A stretch of 64,000 nucleotides of DNA from Cycas panzhihuaensis (GCA_023213395.1 CM041465.1:3410001-3474000), one strand, 5' to 3'. Shown: positions 39,236 to 51,350, numbered from the stretch's first letter. The notes: generated by a model not told the origin, from the sequence alone. Translations and numbers: made by a program.

Positions 39236-40534
39236 CTTGGATTCTAGATTTTGAAGCCTCCCATCACATATAAGATAAACCAAAACTATTATCTACTTAT
39301 ATACTAGGACTTAATTCTAAAGAAAATATTTCTTTTAGAAGTAATTCCCAGCTTCAAGTAACTAGAACTATGATGTCTCTTTATAAAAGAGCTCAATTAA
39401 TAATGTCTTTTATGTTACTAGTCTTTTACCTAATCCTTTCTCTATTTATCAAATTTGAGAAAATGATCTAGTTGCTAAATTCTAGAAGGATAAGTTTATT
39501 ATTAAGCAACTATTCAATAAATTCAAAGCTATTACATCTGGACCTATTGATAATAAGATTGGTGTCTACCATCTTTTATACCTAACCAATATAACTAAAC
39601 AAAAACCTTTTACTTCTTATATTGCTCAATTAGACTGAACTAGTAAACTTTGACATGCTTATTTTGGTCATATGAGCTATAGAAAACTATGATTCTTAAC
39701 CCAACATAACATGGTTTTTAGACTACCCCCTCTTAAAATAACTTATGGAATCTACAAATCATCTATAACTAGAAAATATCACATAGATCCATTTATGTAG
39801 AAAATAAAATTTGGGCCAAATAATCCTTAGAACTTATTTATTTAGATATTTTTCTCTATTCTAAGTAAATTCTTATTCGGTTTGTCACTATTTTTATAAC
39901 CTTTATTGATGATTAGTAAAGAAAATATTAGGTGTATGTACTTAAAAATTGTAGTGAATCTTTTATACTTTTATAGAATTTAAATCCTTAGTTGAAAATG
40001 AATCTAATTATAAAATTATAATTCTAAGAATTGATAATGATAAGGAGTATATTAGTAATGAATTTATTATCTATTGTAAAAAAAAAAAAAAAGATTAAAC
40101 TTCAACATAGTGTCATTTATACCCCACAACAAAATGGAGTGGTTAAAAGAGAAAATAGAACTTTAATTGAAATGGAAAGGTGTATGTTGTATTTAATAAA
40201 TTTAGGCCTAAAACTTTGGGAAAAAGCCATAAATTGCTCTAATTATTTATTAAGTATATTACCAAATAAAACTATAGATAATGTAACCCTTGAAGAAAAG
40301 TAGTCTTGAAGAAAACCAACTGTCATACATCTTAAAATCTTTATAAGTATTGCATGAGTATATATTCCTAAAGATAAAAGATAAAAGCTTGATCCCAAAA
40401 GTTCTAAGTATCTTCTTATAGGCTATAGTGAAGAAAGCAAAGCCTATTACTTATTTAATCTTATAACCCATACTATATCTATTAGGCATGATGTTAAATT
40501 TGATGAAGAAGTGCCTTCATCAAACTCTTGTACT
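39236..40534 (+). pseudogene. copia protease and integrase, element G
   Basis: The protease site reads WILDFEASHHI at 39238-39270, with D-S-G changed to D-F-E at 39247-39255. Integrase pieces are ITFIDD-stop-SRKY near 39900-39930, IDNDKEYISNEFIIYCKK near 40031-40084, and VIYTPQQNGVVKRENRTLIEME near 40108-40172, in which the usual AERKNR is VKRENR. LIGYSEESKAYY and SIRHDVKFDEEVPSS near 40418-40525 end this piece at the insertion of I. Confidence 0.85.
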
Positions 40535-40933
40535 TAAAAAAACTACTTTAGGATCTAAATACTATGTGCATCCATAAAATATACAATGCAAACTATTGCA
40601 ATAATGAAATAATCAAGCTAAAATAAGCACACCTGAGATATGCAAATATTCATAAGCGGATTTATCACACCATGAGGCTCCAACTTGGTAGATCTTATGC
40701 ATTACAAATGATTTAATATACAAGCTATAGGCAAAATACTTAATATATAGGTAATCTACCCACATATACAAAGATTTAGTTGGTTGACATATCATCACAG
40801 GCGATGGACTTGATAATCCTTTATAATATGATTAAATTACAAAGAGGTCGCACCTAAAGTACACTAATATACATGTATACATTTATATTACAAGGTAATA
40901 AAGATGTCATTATAAGTTTTAATATCCTCTCTT
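40535..40933 (-). repeat. 3' LTR (40535-40924) and polypurine tract (40925-40933) of I
   Basis: This aligns with 53952-54341 end to end, beginning TAAAAAAACTACTTTAGG (TGAAAAAACTACTTTAGG in the other copy). The adjacent TCCTCTCTT is the polypurine tract AAGAGAGGA on the minus strand. Confidence 0.88.
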
Positions 40934-40939
40934 AATGGT

Positions 40940-41640
40940 AACTTTATTATATTTAATGTAGAGGTTATGTTAAAACCATTCAAATTTAGGTTTGCCAAGT
41001 GCTTTTGTGAAGATGTCTGTGATGTGGTCCTAAATTAGTTAGTGAACTTAGTCAATGAAGTCATCGAGAGGTTATTGCAAGAGAACTTCTTTTGTGAGAT
41101 TTCCATTTGTGAAGGTGTTCTTCAATACCAAGTGAGCTTTATAACACTCAATAAGGCCATTGACATGAAATTTTACTTTATAAAGCCTTCTATAGTTAAC
41201 CAGCTTCTTTCCATGTGGTACATCTATTAGCTTTTAAGTTTTATTTTTGAGGATGAAGTTCATCTCTTTGTTTATGACTACTTTCTACATTTGGTCTGTG
41301 ACTACCTCCTCAATTATGGAAGGCTCAGGGGTTTCTAAGACATGTGCCATTAAGGAAAAATTGGTAGAGTGTCTAATCTTTGATGGCCTTTTGGCAATTG
41401 TAGGAGGAGGAGGAGCATCCTTTAATAATTGTTGAACCCACTTAGGAGGTGGTTGAATGCTGGTGGCTTCTACCTAAATGTTATTAACTAAAATAAGTGG
41501 CATAGTTATGCTTGCTTCTACTATAGAAGTGGAGACTAGTGAAATTGATAAAGGACCTGGTATGTAGGACGAGGCTAGCACTAGAGGCTCTAGAATTTAT
41601 CCAAGGGGTACTTATGGTGCGTCAACTTCTTCTACTATTA
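40940..41640 (-). pseudogene. RT start fused to RNase H end, element I (internal deletion)
   Basis: On the minus strand, MWKVVINKEMNFILKNKT near 41240-41300 and KLIDVPHGKK...VKFHVNGLIECYKAHL near 41130-41230 give the beginning of RT. Within about 80 bp the sequence passes to HITDIFTKALGKPKFEWF near 40985-41040, the end of RNase H. The whole catalytic RT with the YVDD box and most of RNase H are therefore missing. The part nearer 41640 is the linker after integrase. Confidence 0.78.
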
Positions 41641-42990
41641 TAAACTAGATTTGAGGTGAATTCAAGTCCTATGTATCTTTTGTAAAGATGATGTCCCAAG
41701 TTGTGTATGCTTGGTTCCCAATAATATCAAATACCTTATAGGCTTTACAACTTAGTACATAGCCAAGGAAGATGCGCTTAAGGCTTTTATCATCAATCTT
41801 CTTTCTATTCTTATTTGGAATAAGTTTGTATGTCATGCATCCAAATATTTTCAAGTATGAAACAACTAGTTTAAGTCCTAATTAAGCTTCCTTAAGAGTA
41901 ATATTCCTAACTACCATAGTGGGACTTATATTGGTTAGGTATGTAGAAGTCCTAATTACATCAGTCCAAAATCTAGTGACAAGGTTGGTAGCACTTAGCA
42001 TAGATTTTCCTTTATTCACTAATGTTTAGTTTATTCTCTTGATTATATCATTTTATTATGGTATGCGAGGTGCCAAGAATTGGCATTTGATGCCATATTC
42101 CTTGGAGAAATTAGTGAATTGATTAGAAATATATTTTCCACCATTATCAAATTGAGTATCTTGATGGTCATGCCACTCTCATTTTTTACCTCATCTTTAA
42201 ACTCCTTAAATTTATTTAGGCTTGGTACTTATTTCTTAGGAAGTAAACCCATACTTTCTTAGAATAATCATATATAAATGTCATGAAATACATGCTACCA
42301 TTTAGTGATAGTACTAATATAGGTCCATAAATGTCTAAGTAGACTAACTCCAATGGTTAGGAGACTTTCCATGCATTCTTAGATAGGAAAATTTCTCTTT
42401 CTTATTTCCCACAAGCCATGCTTCATAAATACTACTATATTTCTTGATTTTAGGTAAGCTATATACTAGTTGAATCCTTAACATGAGGGTTAAACTTTGC
42501 ATATTCAAGTGACATAGGCATTGATGTCATAATTGGTCTCTAGCATTATTGGAGGTAGATTATTCATCTGAGTAGGGGCATTCACTTAGTTCTTAGATAG
42601 AAGAGGAGTCTTCCATCATGGCATCTTTCTCTTTTTCAAGTTATGCATTTTGGACTATTAAACATTATTCTATTAGTGGATTAGTGGCTATAGGAATATC
42701 ATCAAGCTTATATAAGTCATTGTCTTCATGACCTATTACTATAAGTTATCCAGTCATATGATCTATGATGGGGTAGATGCCTTGGCTAAAGAGGATATCC
42801 AAATTCTACTTGTCAATTTGGTTGACTAAAAGTAGATTTATTTTCATACTTAGAGCTAGTAATACGTTATTGATATTATGTCTTATATTGGAGTCTATCA
42901 ATGCTATTAGAACCCTTCCAATTTTAGTCACATCATATATTAGGTTGTCACAAAATATGACTGCTTATATGTTAATTGGATAGGTTTCTT
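41641..42990 (-). pseudogene. copia integrase, element I
   Basis: The C-terminal part, MKIFGCMTYKLIPNKNRKK with SLKRIFLGYVLSCKAYKVFD, is read from 41854 down to 41669. The core has NGGKYISNQFTNFSKEYGIK near 42080-42150, with Glu changed to Lys after the second catalytic Asp region. The zinc region lies upstream to about 42550. Stops and frameshifts occur throughout. Plus-strand frames over this interval are shadows. Confidence 0.82.
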
Positions 42991-44157
42991 CTAATATATT
43001 TTTTATGTTAGTCATGTGGTGAGTGGCACCTAAGTTAAGTAGCCATGAGTTGTCACCATGTTGAGATGAAAATGCTACAAAGAATAGGTTTTGAGAGGAG
43101 GTACCTTAGGTTTCTTACTAAGTAATGGGTTTGCTTTGATTCTTGGGTAGGAACTACTACCTTTTCTACTATCATTAACTCTAATTGTGCCTTGGGTTCC
43201 AATTTTGTTGATAGAATTAGCCTAGTTATTAAAATGATGTCCCTTCTTATGGATATATAGGCCTCCTTATTATGAGATAAGGCCTTCTTATTTGAAGTAG
43301 GGGGCTCTTGTTATAGAATAGGGCCTCTTTATTATAGAAAATGGGCTCCTTTTTTAGGTCTTAATCCTCTTTATTAGTAACTTAGTCCATGTTGTTAATA
43401 ACTTTATCCACCCTATTAAAAGTTGGGTACTTCTTGTTGATAAAATAGGGCTCCTTGTTGATAATACAGGGATGCTTATTGGAAGTTAGGTCCATAAGAT
43501 TGGCTCTCTTGATTTTGTAATATTTAGAGATCATTCTGTCTTCTCCTACATTTAATAATAAGGTGACCAATTTTCCTAGAGTGATATTGGGTCTATTTTA
43601 TTGATTAAGGTTGTGGTAGTTATTGGAGTTACTGAAGCTATTAAGCTTAATGGGAAGAAGTGTTAATTTGATATGGTTGATACTGAGTTGGTGGCTAATT
43701 TAGATTTTATAAGATGTCTAAGGAGTCTAATTATTGAGTAAGACTTTGTAGTTGACTGGGCTGCTGAGCTAGCCATTGTGTAGTTTTCCCCTCTTTGAGT
43801 TTTGGGCTATAAATGTAGGGGCCAAGTTAGAGGTAGATATTTTCCCTAGTCAATTCAGAATGCTTTCTTCTCTTAGCAAGAGTCCTTTAAAGGTGATAAA
43901 TTCTATTTTTATATAGTTATCATGGAATTTGGAAACAAAACTATTGTATTCTATTGGGAGAATATTAAGAATGCTAAATATAAGATCATGGTTTGAAGGA
44001 GGTTCTCTAAATATTATTAGTTGATTTCTAATGGTCTTTACTTTGCTTATATGGGTAGTAACATTTCCTATAAAGAGGATAACAAAAATGCATGCTTTAA
44101 GAGTCAAATATCTTGACTCATCTTTCCTGTTATAGATTATAATAGGATGATATAGGC
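42991..44157 (-). pseudogene. gag: protease and gag C-terminal part, element I
   Basis: The protease site reads SWLLNLGATHHMTN with the D-S-G position now N-L-G at 43028-43036. Further right, gag carries NVTTHISKVKTIRNQLIIF, LIFSILNILPIEYNSFVSKF and FKGLLLREE between about 43850 and 44050, the typical UBN2/Retrotran_gag order. The domain is cut at 44157 by element J and continues at 51668. Confidence 0.85.
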
Positions 44158-44466
44158 TGAAAAGAGTGGATCTATCCTTCATCTCCATGCACTAAACACA
44201 AAGGCAAACATGGGAGCAAGAGAGACTTGAGAGAAAGAAAGTAGCTCTCACAAAATGGGGAGGTAAAGAATGAATCTCCTCCATTGAGCTTTACTTTTAT
44301 ATTGAGAGAGGGAGCATTTGGGTTAGGTGAAATGAAATTACACATAATGCACATGAAAGTGCATTTCACTTAAGTGATCTAATTTAAAGTTCACTTAAGA
44401 CCCTTTTTGAAATAATCAACTAATGTAATAACCTTATGTCATTAACCCTTTTCAATCTCCCCCTTA
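44158..44466 (-). repeat. 3' LTR (44158-44454) and polypurine tract (44455-44466) of J
   Basis: The LTR runs from TGAAAAGAGTGG to CTTTTCA. Next to it ATCTCCCCCTTA is the polypurine tract on the minus strand. A TATA-like ATATAAAAG (minus strand, 44294-44302) lies inside. A 65-residue frame in the LTR appears identically in both copies and is an LTR artefact. Confidence 0.95.
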
Positions 44467-44940
44467 ATGGTAGAAGGTCGTTTCATTCTATTTTATTCTA
44501 TCCTATGAGGTCTTCATTTGAGCCTCTTACAAAGCAAACTAGTATGATACTTTTATGGGAAACCCTCATGGGGAAGAAAACCCACAAATTTTCTAATCTA
44601 CTAACTTAGCTCGAGACTCTTTAAATGTAGCGGATAGCCAATCAAGACAATAAATTTTGTAGCTGAAATCTCTTGAGTCTCCATATACCATTTGGTCATT
44701 CCCATGCCCTTTTAGGTTTTCACAGTTACGATTTTCCAAAATGATACAATCCTTATCCTTCGCGCCCACATGGGGTTTTCACGAATGGGATAGGCGAGAC
44801 TTACTCTTGTCCTTCCGCCCACAAGGGGTTTTCACGAATGAGACAGAGTATGATGGTCCTATTATCATCTCCTTCAATCGATCGGAGATGGAGGCCCTAA
44901 GGTTTGAGTTGCTTTAACTGTTCAAACTTCACCCTCTTGA
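44467..44940 (-). other. non-coding 3' part of J with short tandem repeat
   Basis: The stretch between polypurine tract and RNase H has no domain. It contains two copies of a 25-bp unit at 44763-44787 and 44816-44840 (CGCCCACA, then GGGGTTTTCACGAATG) with a 53-bp period. Confidence 0.7.
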
Positions 44941-45480
44941 TGGTTTGGTGAAGATATCGGCCACTTGATCTGCGTGGGGCGGTACTCAATTGAATTGTGC
45001 CATCATGAACTAGTTCTCTAATCCTGTGGACTTTTGTACTTATATGTTTGGTACGATCATGAAATCTGAGGATTTTTAGCCATCTGGATTGTAGATTGAT
45101 TATCTACATGTAAGCTAGTAGAACTTGTTTGGGTGGCATTTAATGTATTCAACAATTTTCTAAGCCATATCACCTCCTTGCTTGTCTCGAGAAGCGTGAT
45201 GTACTCGGCTTGATTGAGTCTGCAACTATCTTTTCGTCTGGATCTCCATGATATTGGTCTTTGTTCAAGAAATGTTACGTGCAGGGCGTAGATCTTCCGT
45301 GTCTTTATCTCCAAAGAAAGTGCAGTGTATGCATAAAGTTTAAATTCTGCATTGGGTTCATACAACATACCATATTTGCTAGTCGTCTTTAGGTACCTCA
45401 ACACTCGTATTGTAGTTTGCCAATGATTCTGCTTAGGATTTGTCATGAATCTTGCAAGAATCTTGGATAGAGTGTGCAAT
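44941..45480 (-). pseudogene. copia RNase H, element J
   Basis: On the minus strand, MTNPKQNHWQTTIRVLRYLK near 45365-45440 starts the domain. RPISWRSRRKDS and QAEYITLLETSKEVIWLRKLL near 45135-45240 follow. DNQSTIQMAKNP near 45063-45098 precedes a stop, and VADIFTKP near 44945-44970 ends it. Frameshifts lie on both sides. The usual DADWAGD segment has degraded to YAYTALSLE. Confidence 0.88.
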
Positions 45481-46400
45481 ATCTGGCCTTGTGTTGGTAG
45501 TATAGATGAGACTACCTACAAGTTGCCTGTAGAGTGTTGCGTCTGCCTCCCTATTATCACCATCAACTGAGAGCTTAATATTAGGCTCCATAGGTGTATC
45601 CACTGGTCGAGCACCTTCCAACTGAAACTTTGTCAGAAGATCGTTGATATATTTTTCTTGGGAGAGAGATTTTGCCATTTTTTTGAGTTACTTCAATTCC
45701 CAAGTAATATTTCATCAACCCGAGGTCAGACAATTCAAAAGTTTTAGCAAGGTCCTTCTTCATTGGTGATTACCTGTTCACTATTCCCCGTTATGAGCAT
45801 GTCATCCACAAAGATTAAGAGGTAAGTGACTTTATCATTTTGGTGCTTGATGAATAATGTTGCATCAATATCTTGATAGTCACAAACCTCATATCCAAGT
45901 TGCCTCATTCTTTCAGACAACTTGGTAAACCAAGCACGAGGGGCTTGCTTTAGGCCATATAAGGACTTTTTGAGCCTACAAACTTTATGCTCCTCACCGT
46001 CAATCTCGTATCCTTCTGGCTAAGCCATGTAAATTTCTTCTTTAAGGTCCCCATTGAGAAATGCGGTCTTAACATCGAGTTGGTGGATTTTCCAACCACA
46101 TTGAGCGCCCAAGGCTATTAGAGTTCTGATTGTAGGCCACTTGGTTGTAGGAGCAAAGATTTCAGTGTAGTCAATGCCTTCCCTTTGCGTGAATCCTTTT
46201 GCTACCAACCTCGCCTTGTGTTTTTCTAGGGTGCCATCTGATCTATACTTGTTTTTGAACACCCATTTATTTTGAACTACCTTTCTTCCAAGTGGTAGAT
46301 CATCAAGCTCCCATGTACCGTTCTTAATAAGAGATTGATACTCTTCGTTCATGGCATTTCTCCAAGCTGCATGCTTCTGACTTCTTGATACGTTAGGGGC
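45433..46400 (-). pseudogene. copia reverse transcriptase, element J
   Basis: Well preserved. MNEEYQSLIKNGTWEL begins at 46352, followed by KHKARLVAKGFTQREGIDY near 46175-46230, HQLDVKTAFLNGDLKEEIYM near 46023-46085 with a stop right after (TAG for CAG), SLYGLKQAPRAW near 45930-45965, and the catalytic FVDD at 45801-45812. LSDLGLMKYYLGIEVTQK lies near 45690-45740 and LVGSLIYTTNTRPDIAH near 45475-45530. Few lesions separate it from an open frame, which fits the young LTRs. Confidence 0.92.
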
Positions 46401-46800
46401 TCTTCATTAAGAGCAAGATGCGATTCTATTTGGTTCAAGCTCAACGGAAAGTGATTCATGCAACCTTGCTCTATGGGCACTTCTAGTGCCGGTTTGCCTA
46501 CCTCATCCGTCGCATGTCCTTGTGTAGGTAGGCTTCACGAAACCTCGAGTTGGGAATGAGGTTTTTATTTCCACGACCTCTTGGTCTTCGTTTTGATCAG
46601 GAAAAGGATCATGTGAAATATTGCACGGAGGAAGTTGGCGATCTTTGGAGAAGATGGGCCGACCACGGATGTTGGAGAAGATGATCCTTCTGCTATGGCT
46701 TTGCCTTTGTCAACTTGGCATTCACAAATGATGGTCTTGGATGTGTACACATTGGATTGAGTCACGACTTGTATCCTCAGGGCTCTATTGTCGATTCAAG
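46401..46800 (-). pseudogene. integrase-RT linker, element J
   Basis: A low-conservation, charged and Pro/Ser-rich segment including KGKAIAEGSSSPTSVVGPSS near 46645-46705. It has no known domain. The equivalent segment in H lies at about 55863-56330. Confidence 0.6.
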
Positions 46801-47875
46801 ATTTTAAGCATCATTGACATCTCCCCTAAATTTTGGAATCTGGACATCAAATTCAGAAGCATCATTAAATCGATATGAAGGCGTCTTGGAGTCAAGTCTC
46901 GAGTAATTGATCTTGATCTCTGCAAAGATAACATCTCTAGTGATGATGATTTTGCGCTCGAAGGTATAAAACCTTGTATCCCTTTTTGTCCATAGGGTAT
47001 CCGACAAAGATGCCTTTGATGGCTCTATCTTGGAGCTTATTTCTATGTTCTGCAAAATATGAGCATAACAAGTAGAGCCAAAAATTACAAGTGCGAGATA
47101 GAGGGGTTTGTCCATACCACATTTCATGTGGAGAGGGCCGAGCTTGGAGGGACTAACGGTGTTGATGCAATACATGATCGAGATAGCCTCGGCCAAAGAT
47201 AGATAGGGACATTCTTATATACCGGCAATACGAGCCATATTCATGATGGTCTGTTCATACGCTCGGCAACTCCATTTCTTTGGGGTGTACACCTGTGATG
47301 GTCGATGTTTGATTCCACGTTGGCGTAGGTGCGATTCAAACTCATTGGATGTGTACTCGCCACCATTGTCGATCTGAGTATTTTGATCTTGAATCGATTC
47401 ATTTTCCACGCGGGCCTTGAAAGCTTGAAACATAGAAAAAGCTTCATCTTTCTTTGCAAGAAAAGCAACCCATACTTTCTTGGTAAAATCATCAATGAAA
47501 GTAATATAGTACCATACATTTGATAGAAGGGATGGGCATAGGACCGCATATATCCGAGTGTACAAGGCTGCAAAGGTTGGGTAGATTTCCACGACTACGA
47601 GGAAAGGGTTGTCTTTGAGATTTAGCAATAATACATGCTTCACATTTAAAGGGCTTGGAGGGGAACTTAGGCAAACCAGGAAGAGTGTCTTGTAGTTCTC
47701 TTAAGCGATCAATTTTGATATGGCCCATACGAGCATGCCATAGAGCTGCTTGGGACAACTTTTGAGGAGTCAGGGTTGTGGTAAAAACAAATTCATCATC
47801 AACATAGTTGACTTTAGAGGATGGTGAGCCAGTTAGGCGGAAAAGTTTACCATCAAGAATTCCGGTCATAACCAC
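46801..47875 (-). pseudogene. copia integrase, element J
   Basis: The zinc region is LWHARMGHIKIDRLREL with CEACIIAK (His-His-Cys-Cys) at about 47630-47760. The core has YYITFIDDFTKKVWVAFL near 47460-47520, then QIDNGGEYTSNEFESHLRQ near 47320-47385 with the second Asp, and a region at 47250-47290 where the usual QQNGVAER is split between two frames. A C-terminal part with IKGIFVGYPMDKKGYKVL near 46965-47020 closes it. Frameshifts separate the pieces. Confidence 0.9.
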
Positions 47876-48200
47876 AGCATTTGAAGGAGGGTGAATGACA
47901 CAGAGAGTTTGATTGTTTGCAGTTACACTCAGATCAAATCCACGAGAGACAAGGGTGGACAGGGAGAGCGATTACGCAGGCGAGGAATATATAAAACATC
48001 AACAAGTGTAAAATCTGGAAGGCCTGGGAGTTTCAGGCAAACTGTTCCAAGTCCTTCGACTGGCTGAGATGATTTGTCAGCCATGTGTACAACACCACGA
48101 ACTTCAAAATCTTGAAAGAACTGGCGATGACAAGTCATGTGTTGTGTTGCTCGATATCCATGATCCACGATGAATTATTTGAGGTAGCACTATTTGCAAC
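47876..48200 (-). pseudogene. copia protease, element J, odd active site
   Basis: The site reads FIVDHGYRATQHMTC (about 48135-48180) where relatives have W-I-D-(S/T)-G-A-T-Q-H-M. The D-S/T-G triad is D-H-G, followed by two extra residues Y-R before A-T-Q. VVHMADKSSQPVEGLGTV and FTLVDVLYIPRLR downstream fit the family. Since nearby J domains are well kept, this could be a late mutation or a trait of the subfamily. Confidence 0.85.
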
Positions 48201-48410
48201 TCCAAGTGGTGAAGGCAAAGTGAATAAGCATAGCCACAATGAGCCTCAATATACTTAGTGGATCTATCAACAACATTTGATGAAGTGGTCCCAATTCTTT
48301 GAAGGTGTGCATGAGCAAATTGCGTTCCACCAAAAGCATCTTCAAAAGTATTATCAACATTATGTGCACCATGGCTATTGATAACTTGGTAGTTTGTTGG
48401 TGGCGATTCT

Positions 48411-49346
48411 GCAATTTTTGGCATAATGTCCTCTTCTATTACACCTTTGGCACACGATTGTTTGATTTCGGTCAAGTATTAGATTTGGATTGTCTCGATT
48501 CGGATCTAGGTCCGGGTTGATTATTTGCCCTTGGCCTTGAGGCTATTTTGTTGGAATTGAGGAGCACTGTTGACTAAGAGGACGTTGTCCTTGTTGTCTA
48601 CCTCTTCCTCTTCCTGAATTACCACCTCTGAGAGTATTGACCTTGATTTTTGGTGTAACAAAGATCTTCTTCCACTTCAAAAGCGGCATCAATTGGATCC
48701 GATGCGGTGGCAAAGTTGGTATCAAAGGTCTTATCAAATTCAATGAACTTATCGAAGATCCTCAAAGTTTAGGGTCTTTAAAGTTCCTTTGGATTGAAGA
48801 CTCCCAATAGATTTTTATAATGGGATATGGAGACATGGTGAATCAAGAAAGCCCATGTAATGCATTGAGTTTTAAAATCTTTATCAATGGCTTGCTTGAT
48901 TGGACGAAGGAGATTGATTGTCTCACTTGCATGTCCTTTCTGCATTTTCAATTTGTTCATCTTCAACACTAAGTGAACAAATTCTAAGTTTGATTTAGTG
49001 TCAAAGTTCTTCTTAAGAACTTCAAGAACTTTCCATGTTGTATCATGTATAGCTTCATCAATGAGATTATGCAGGGAATAATCAGTGACAAGCAGTATAC
49101 CTGCACGGATTTTATCATCATCAAGTTCCCATTGGCGTTTAGCTACAGCTTCAGTGGGAGCAGTTGGAGCACCTCCTGCTGAAGCAGTTGTGGTAGCTGT
49201 AGCTGCAACAGGTGGTGTAGGTTGTAAGTGATCTCTCCATAGACCTTCATACTTTGCAGCATTTCTGACACCAGTGAACCACATGTCCCAATTTTCTTTC
49301 CCTTTTAGAATGCGCGGTTCACACTTTGCTTGAATTGTGAAGACAT
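48411..49346 (-). pseudogene. gag: copia gag, element J
   Basis: The start is taken at the ATG ending at 49346 (MSSQFKQS), with a frameshift before NWDMWFTGVRNAAKYEGLW. An Ala/Thr-rich insert (TATTTASAGGAPTAPTEA) lies near 49150-49220, and RQWELDDDKIRAGILL follows. The central part IHDTTWKVLEVLKKNFDTKS continues to about 48778. An intact CCHC knuckle at 48411-48452 reads C-QR-C-NRRG-H-YAKN-C. Gag packages the element RNA; here frame breaks prevent a full protein. Confidence 0.88.
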
Positions 49347-51350
49347 TGTGTCTTTTAGAAGGAAGAAATGAACAACGGACTATAAAAGTGATGGTAATAA
49401 ATGACCGATCACTATTTACAAATGGGAAATGTAATGAAGTAGTGTAGAAGAAGGAAGAAGAAGTGAGAATGGTTGCTCAAAGATGAAGGGAGCAACTTAG
49501 AGAAAAGTCACCAACACTTGTGACAAATATTAACTGTGTGACAAGAATATGAGAAGAACTATGATAAAAATTGGCCACTAACACTTGTGGCAAATATTAA
49601 CCTAACGCAGCAGGAATATGAGAAGCACTATGATTGTGATTACACTATGGATCACTTTTTACAAATAAGTAAGTGATCAATATACAAGATGTAGGCGATG
49701 TAGAAGTTGACATCATTAGGTTTACACAACTTGAAGCTCAAATGTAGGATGCGTAATCAACCCAATAACCTCTAACTTGTGTCCAACGTGTAGTTGAGGT
49801 TGTTGAAGGGATGCCTAGGCTTCTAGTAGAATTAATTTGGCCTTCACCGCGATACATAATCGTGCTTGGTGATGAAATCCAAGTCACAACGGAGCCTGGT
49901 ACTCCCAATCCTCACCCAGTTCACCAATGAGCAGCTATATACCTCCTCTAAAGAGTGGTACGTGCATACCCATGGCTATGACGGATATTGTATTGGGTAT
50001 ATTTTAATCTTGTATTAAAGTTTCAGTTTTCCCGGTTGGTTATCAGGATGATCCCTGATTGAGGCACGATGGTATGGCTAACCAAACCTCACCAATATTA
50101 GGTTTAGTCGGACCCAACTTGAAACCCACACCTCCTTTATGGCACTAAGATTACGCCAACCAAGGTATCTCAACCTTGGCGAGTGTGTGAACAGTACAAG
50201 ATGGCGAAAATAGCGTCGTGATGCGTTCCTTTTAGGAAGAGTGAAAAGATTATCGAATTGCATCAAACGTACATTTAATCGAAAATAATGCTTGCTTGGA
50301 GTGCTTTTGGAGTGCTTGCTTGAAGTGTCTTTGGAGTGCTTGCTTTGAGTGATTTTAGAGTGCTGAAATGCAATGCTCAATAAGTGAGTGAGGACACCGG
50401 ATATTGCTCCGATCCGTGTGTTTTTTCTCACTTTTACAATGGGCTTTTAAGCCTTATAAAAGGAAGAAATTTTCTTTTTTTTTTTTTTTTGTTAATACAA
50501 AAAAGTACTCTTCACTAAATCTGCAATAACTTTCTCCCACGATGTTGAAATGGAGTGCCGATTTTTGTGCTGCAAACTAGACTCAGAGCTTCATCTTTAG
50601 AAAGTGGAATCAGGTCCAAATGAGTTCTGGAACATTTTTGACAGCCCCGCAAAGTTAGGAAATCATATTTTTCCAGAATTCTTACTAAAAATAACTGTTG
50701 TTCACTAAAACAGCAATAACTTCCTCATACGGCATCCAAATTAGGTGCCGGTTTTTGTGCTAGAAAGTAGACTCAGAGCCCCATCTTTGACAATTGGAAT
50801 CACTTCAATTGGATCTCTGTAGAAGATTTTGCAGACTTGTGAAATTCAGCAATCAAATTAAATTTCTGCAGAAATTTCAGCTTTCTAATCTCTCATTAAC
50901 ACATGATACCATATGAAATTTCCATCATTTTTTGATCACCAGGATCCCAATATGGGCAAGGTGAGAGCATACAATGATAGATATTTTAAATGGCTCAAAA
51001 TTCTTTTTAAAAAATGGGTAAAACTCCCTTACAATCATTCTTCTAAATCTTTGGAAAAATTTCTAAAGATTTCCCCTTGTTAAATGGACAAAAAAGGGAA
51101 AAGAAAAAGAAGAATGGGATAGCATGAATGGCCATCAAAGGATTGGAATCCTTGGGCCTTACAACTCCTTGTATTATGCTTCCAAACCTGCAAAAGAGAA
51201 AGGAAAGGAAAACAATACAAAATATGCTATCATAATAACTTGAAAATATTTCTAAATTCACTTTCACAATCTCCTTCACCACATGGATTGTGGGGGAGAA
51301 GGAAGTGATGGCTCCATTGCAAGTGCAAGTGGGGAATATGAAGGAAGCAA
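49347..51350 (-). other. 2-kb untranslated leader of element J
   Basis: Lies between gag start and PBS, with no domain. 49840-50100 matches 59190-59465 in the leader of element H (shared steps GGTGATGAAATC, ATATACCTCCT, GGTATGGCTAACC). It contains a short GAGTGCTTGCTT-type repeat (50288-50362), a T-run near 50473-50489 and a 190-bp tandem duplication at 50511-50890. Confidence 0.75.
50511..50890. repeat. 190-bp tandem duplication in leader of J
   Basis: Units start TTCACTAAATCTGCAATAAC (50511) and TTCACTAAAACAGCAATAAC (50701), and both pass through GTGCCGATTTTTGTGCT or GTGCCGGTTTTTGTGCT and GACTCAGAGC. They differ at many sites, so the duplication predates insertion of this copy. Confidence 0.82.

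Noticed and set aside
44172-44369. 65-residue frame identical to one at 51379-51576
   Set aside because: Lies in the LTRs of J; identical only because the LTRs are near-identical. No domain and no reason to be translated.
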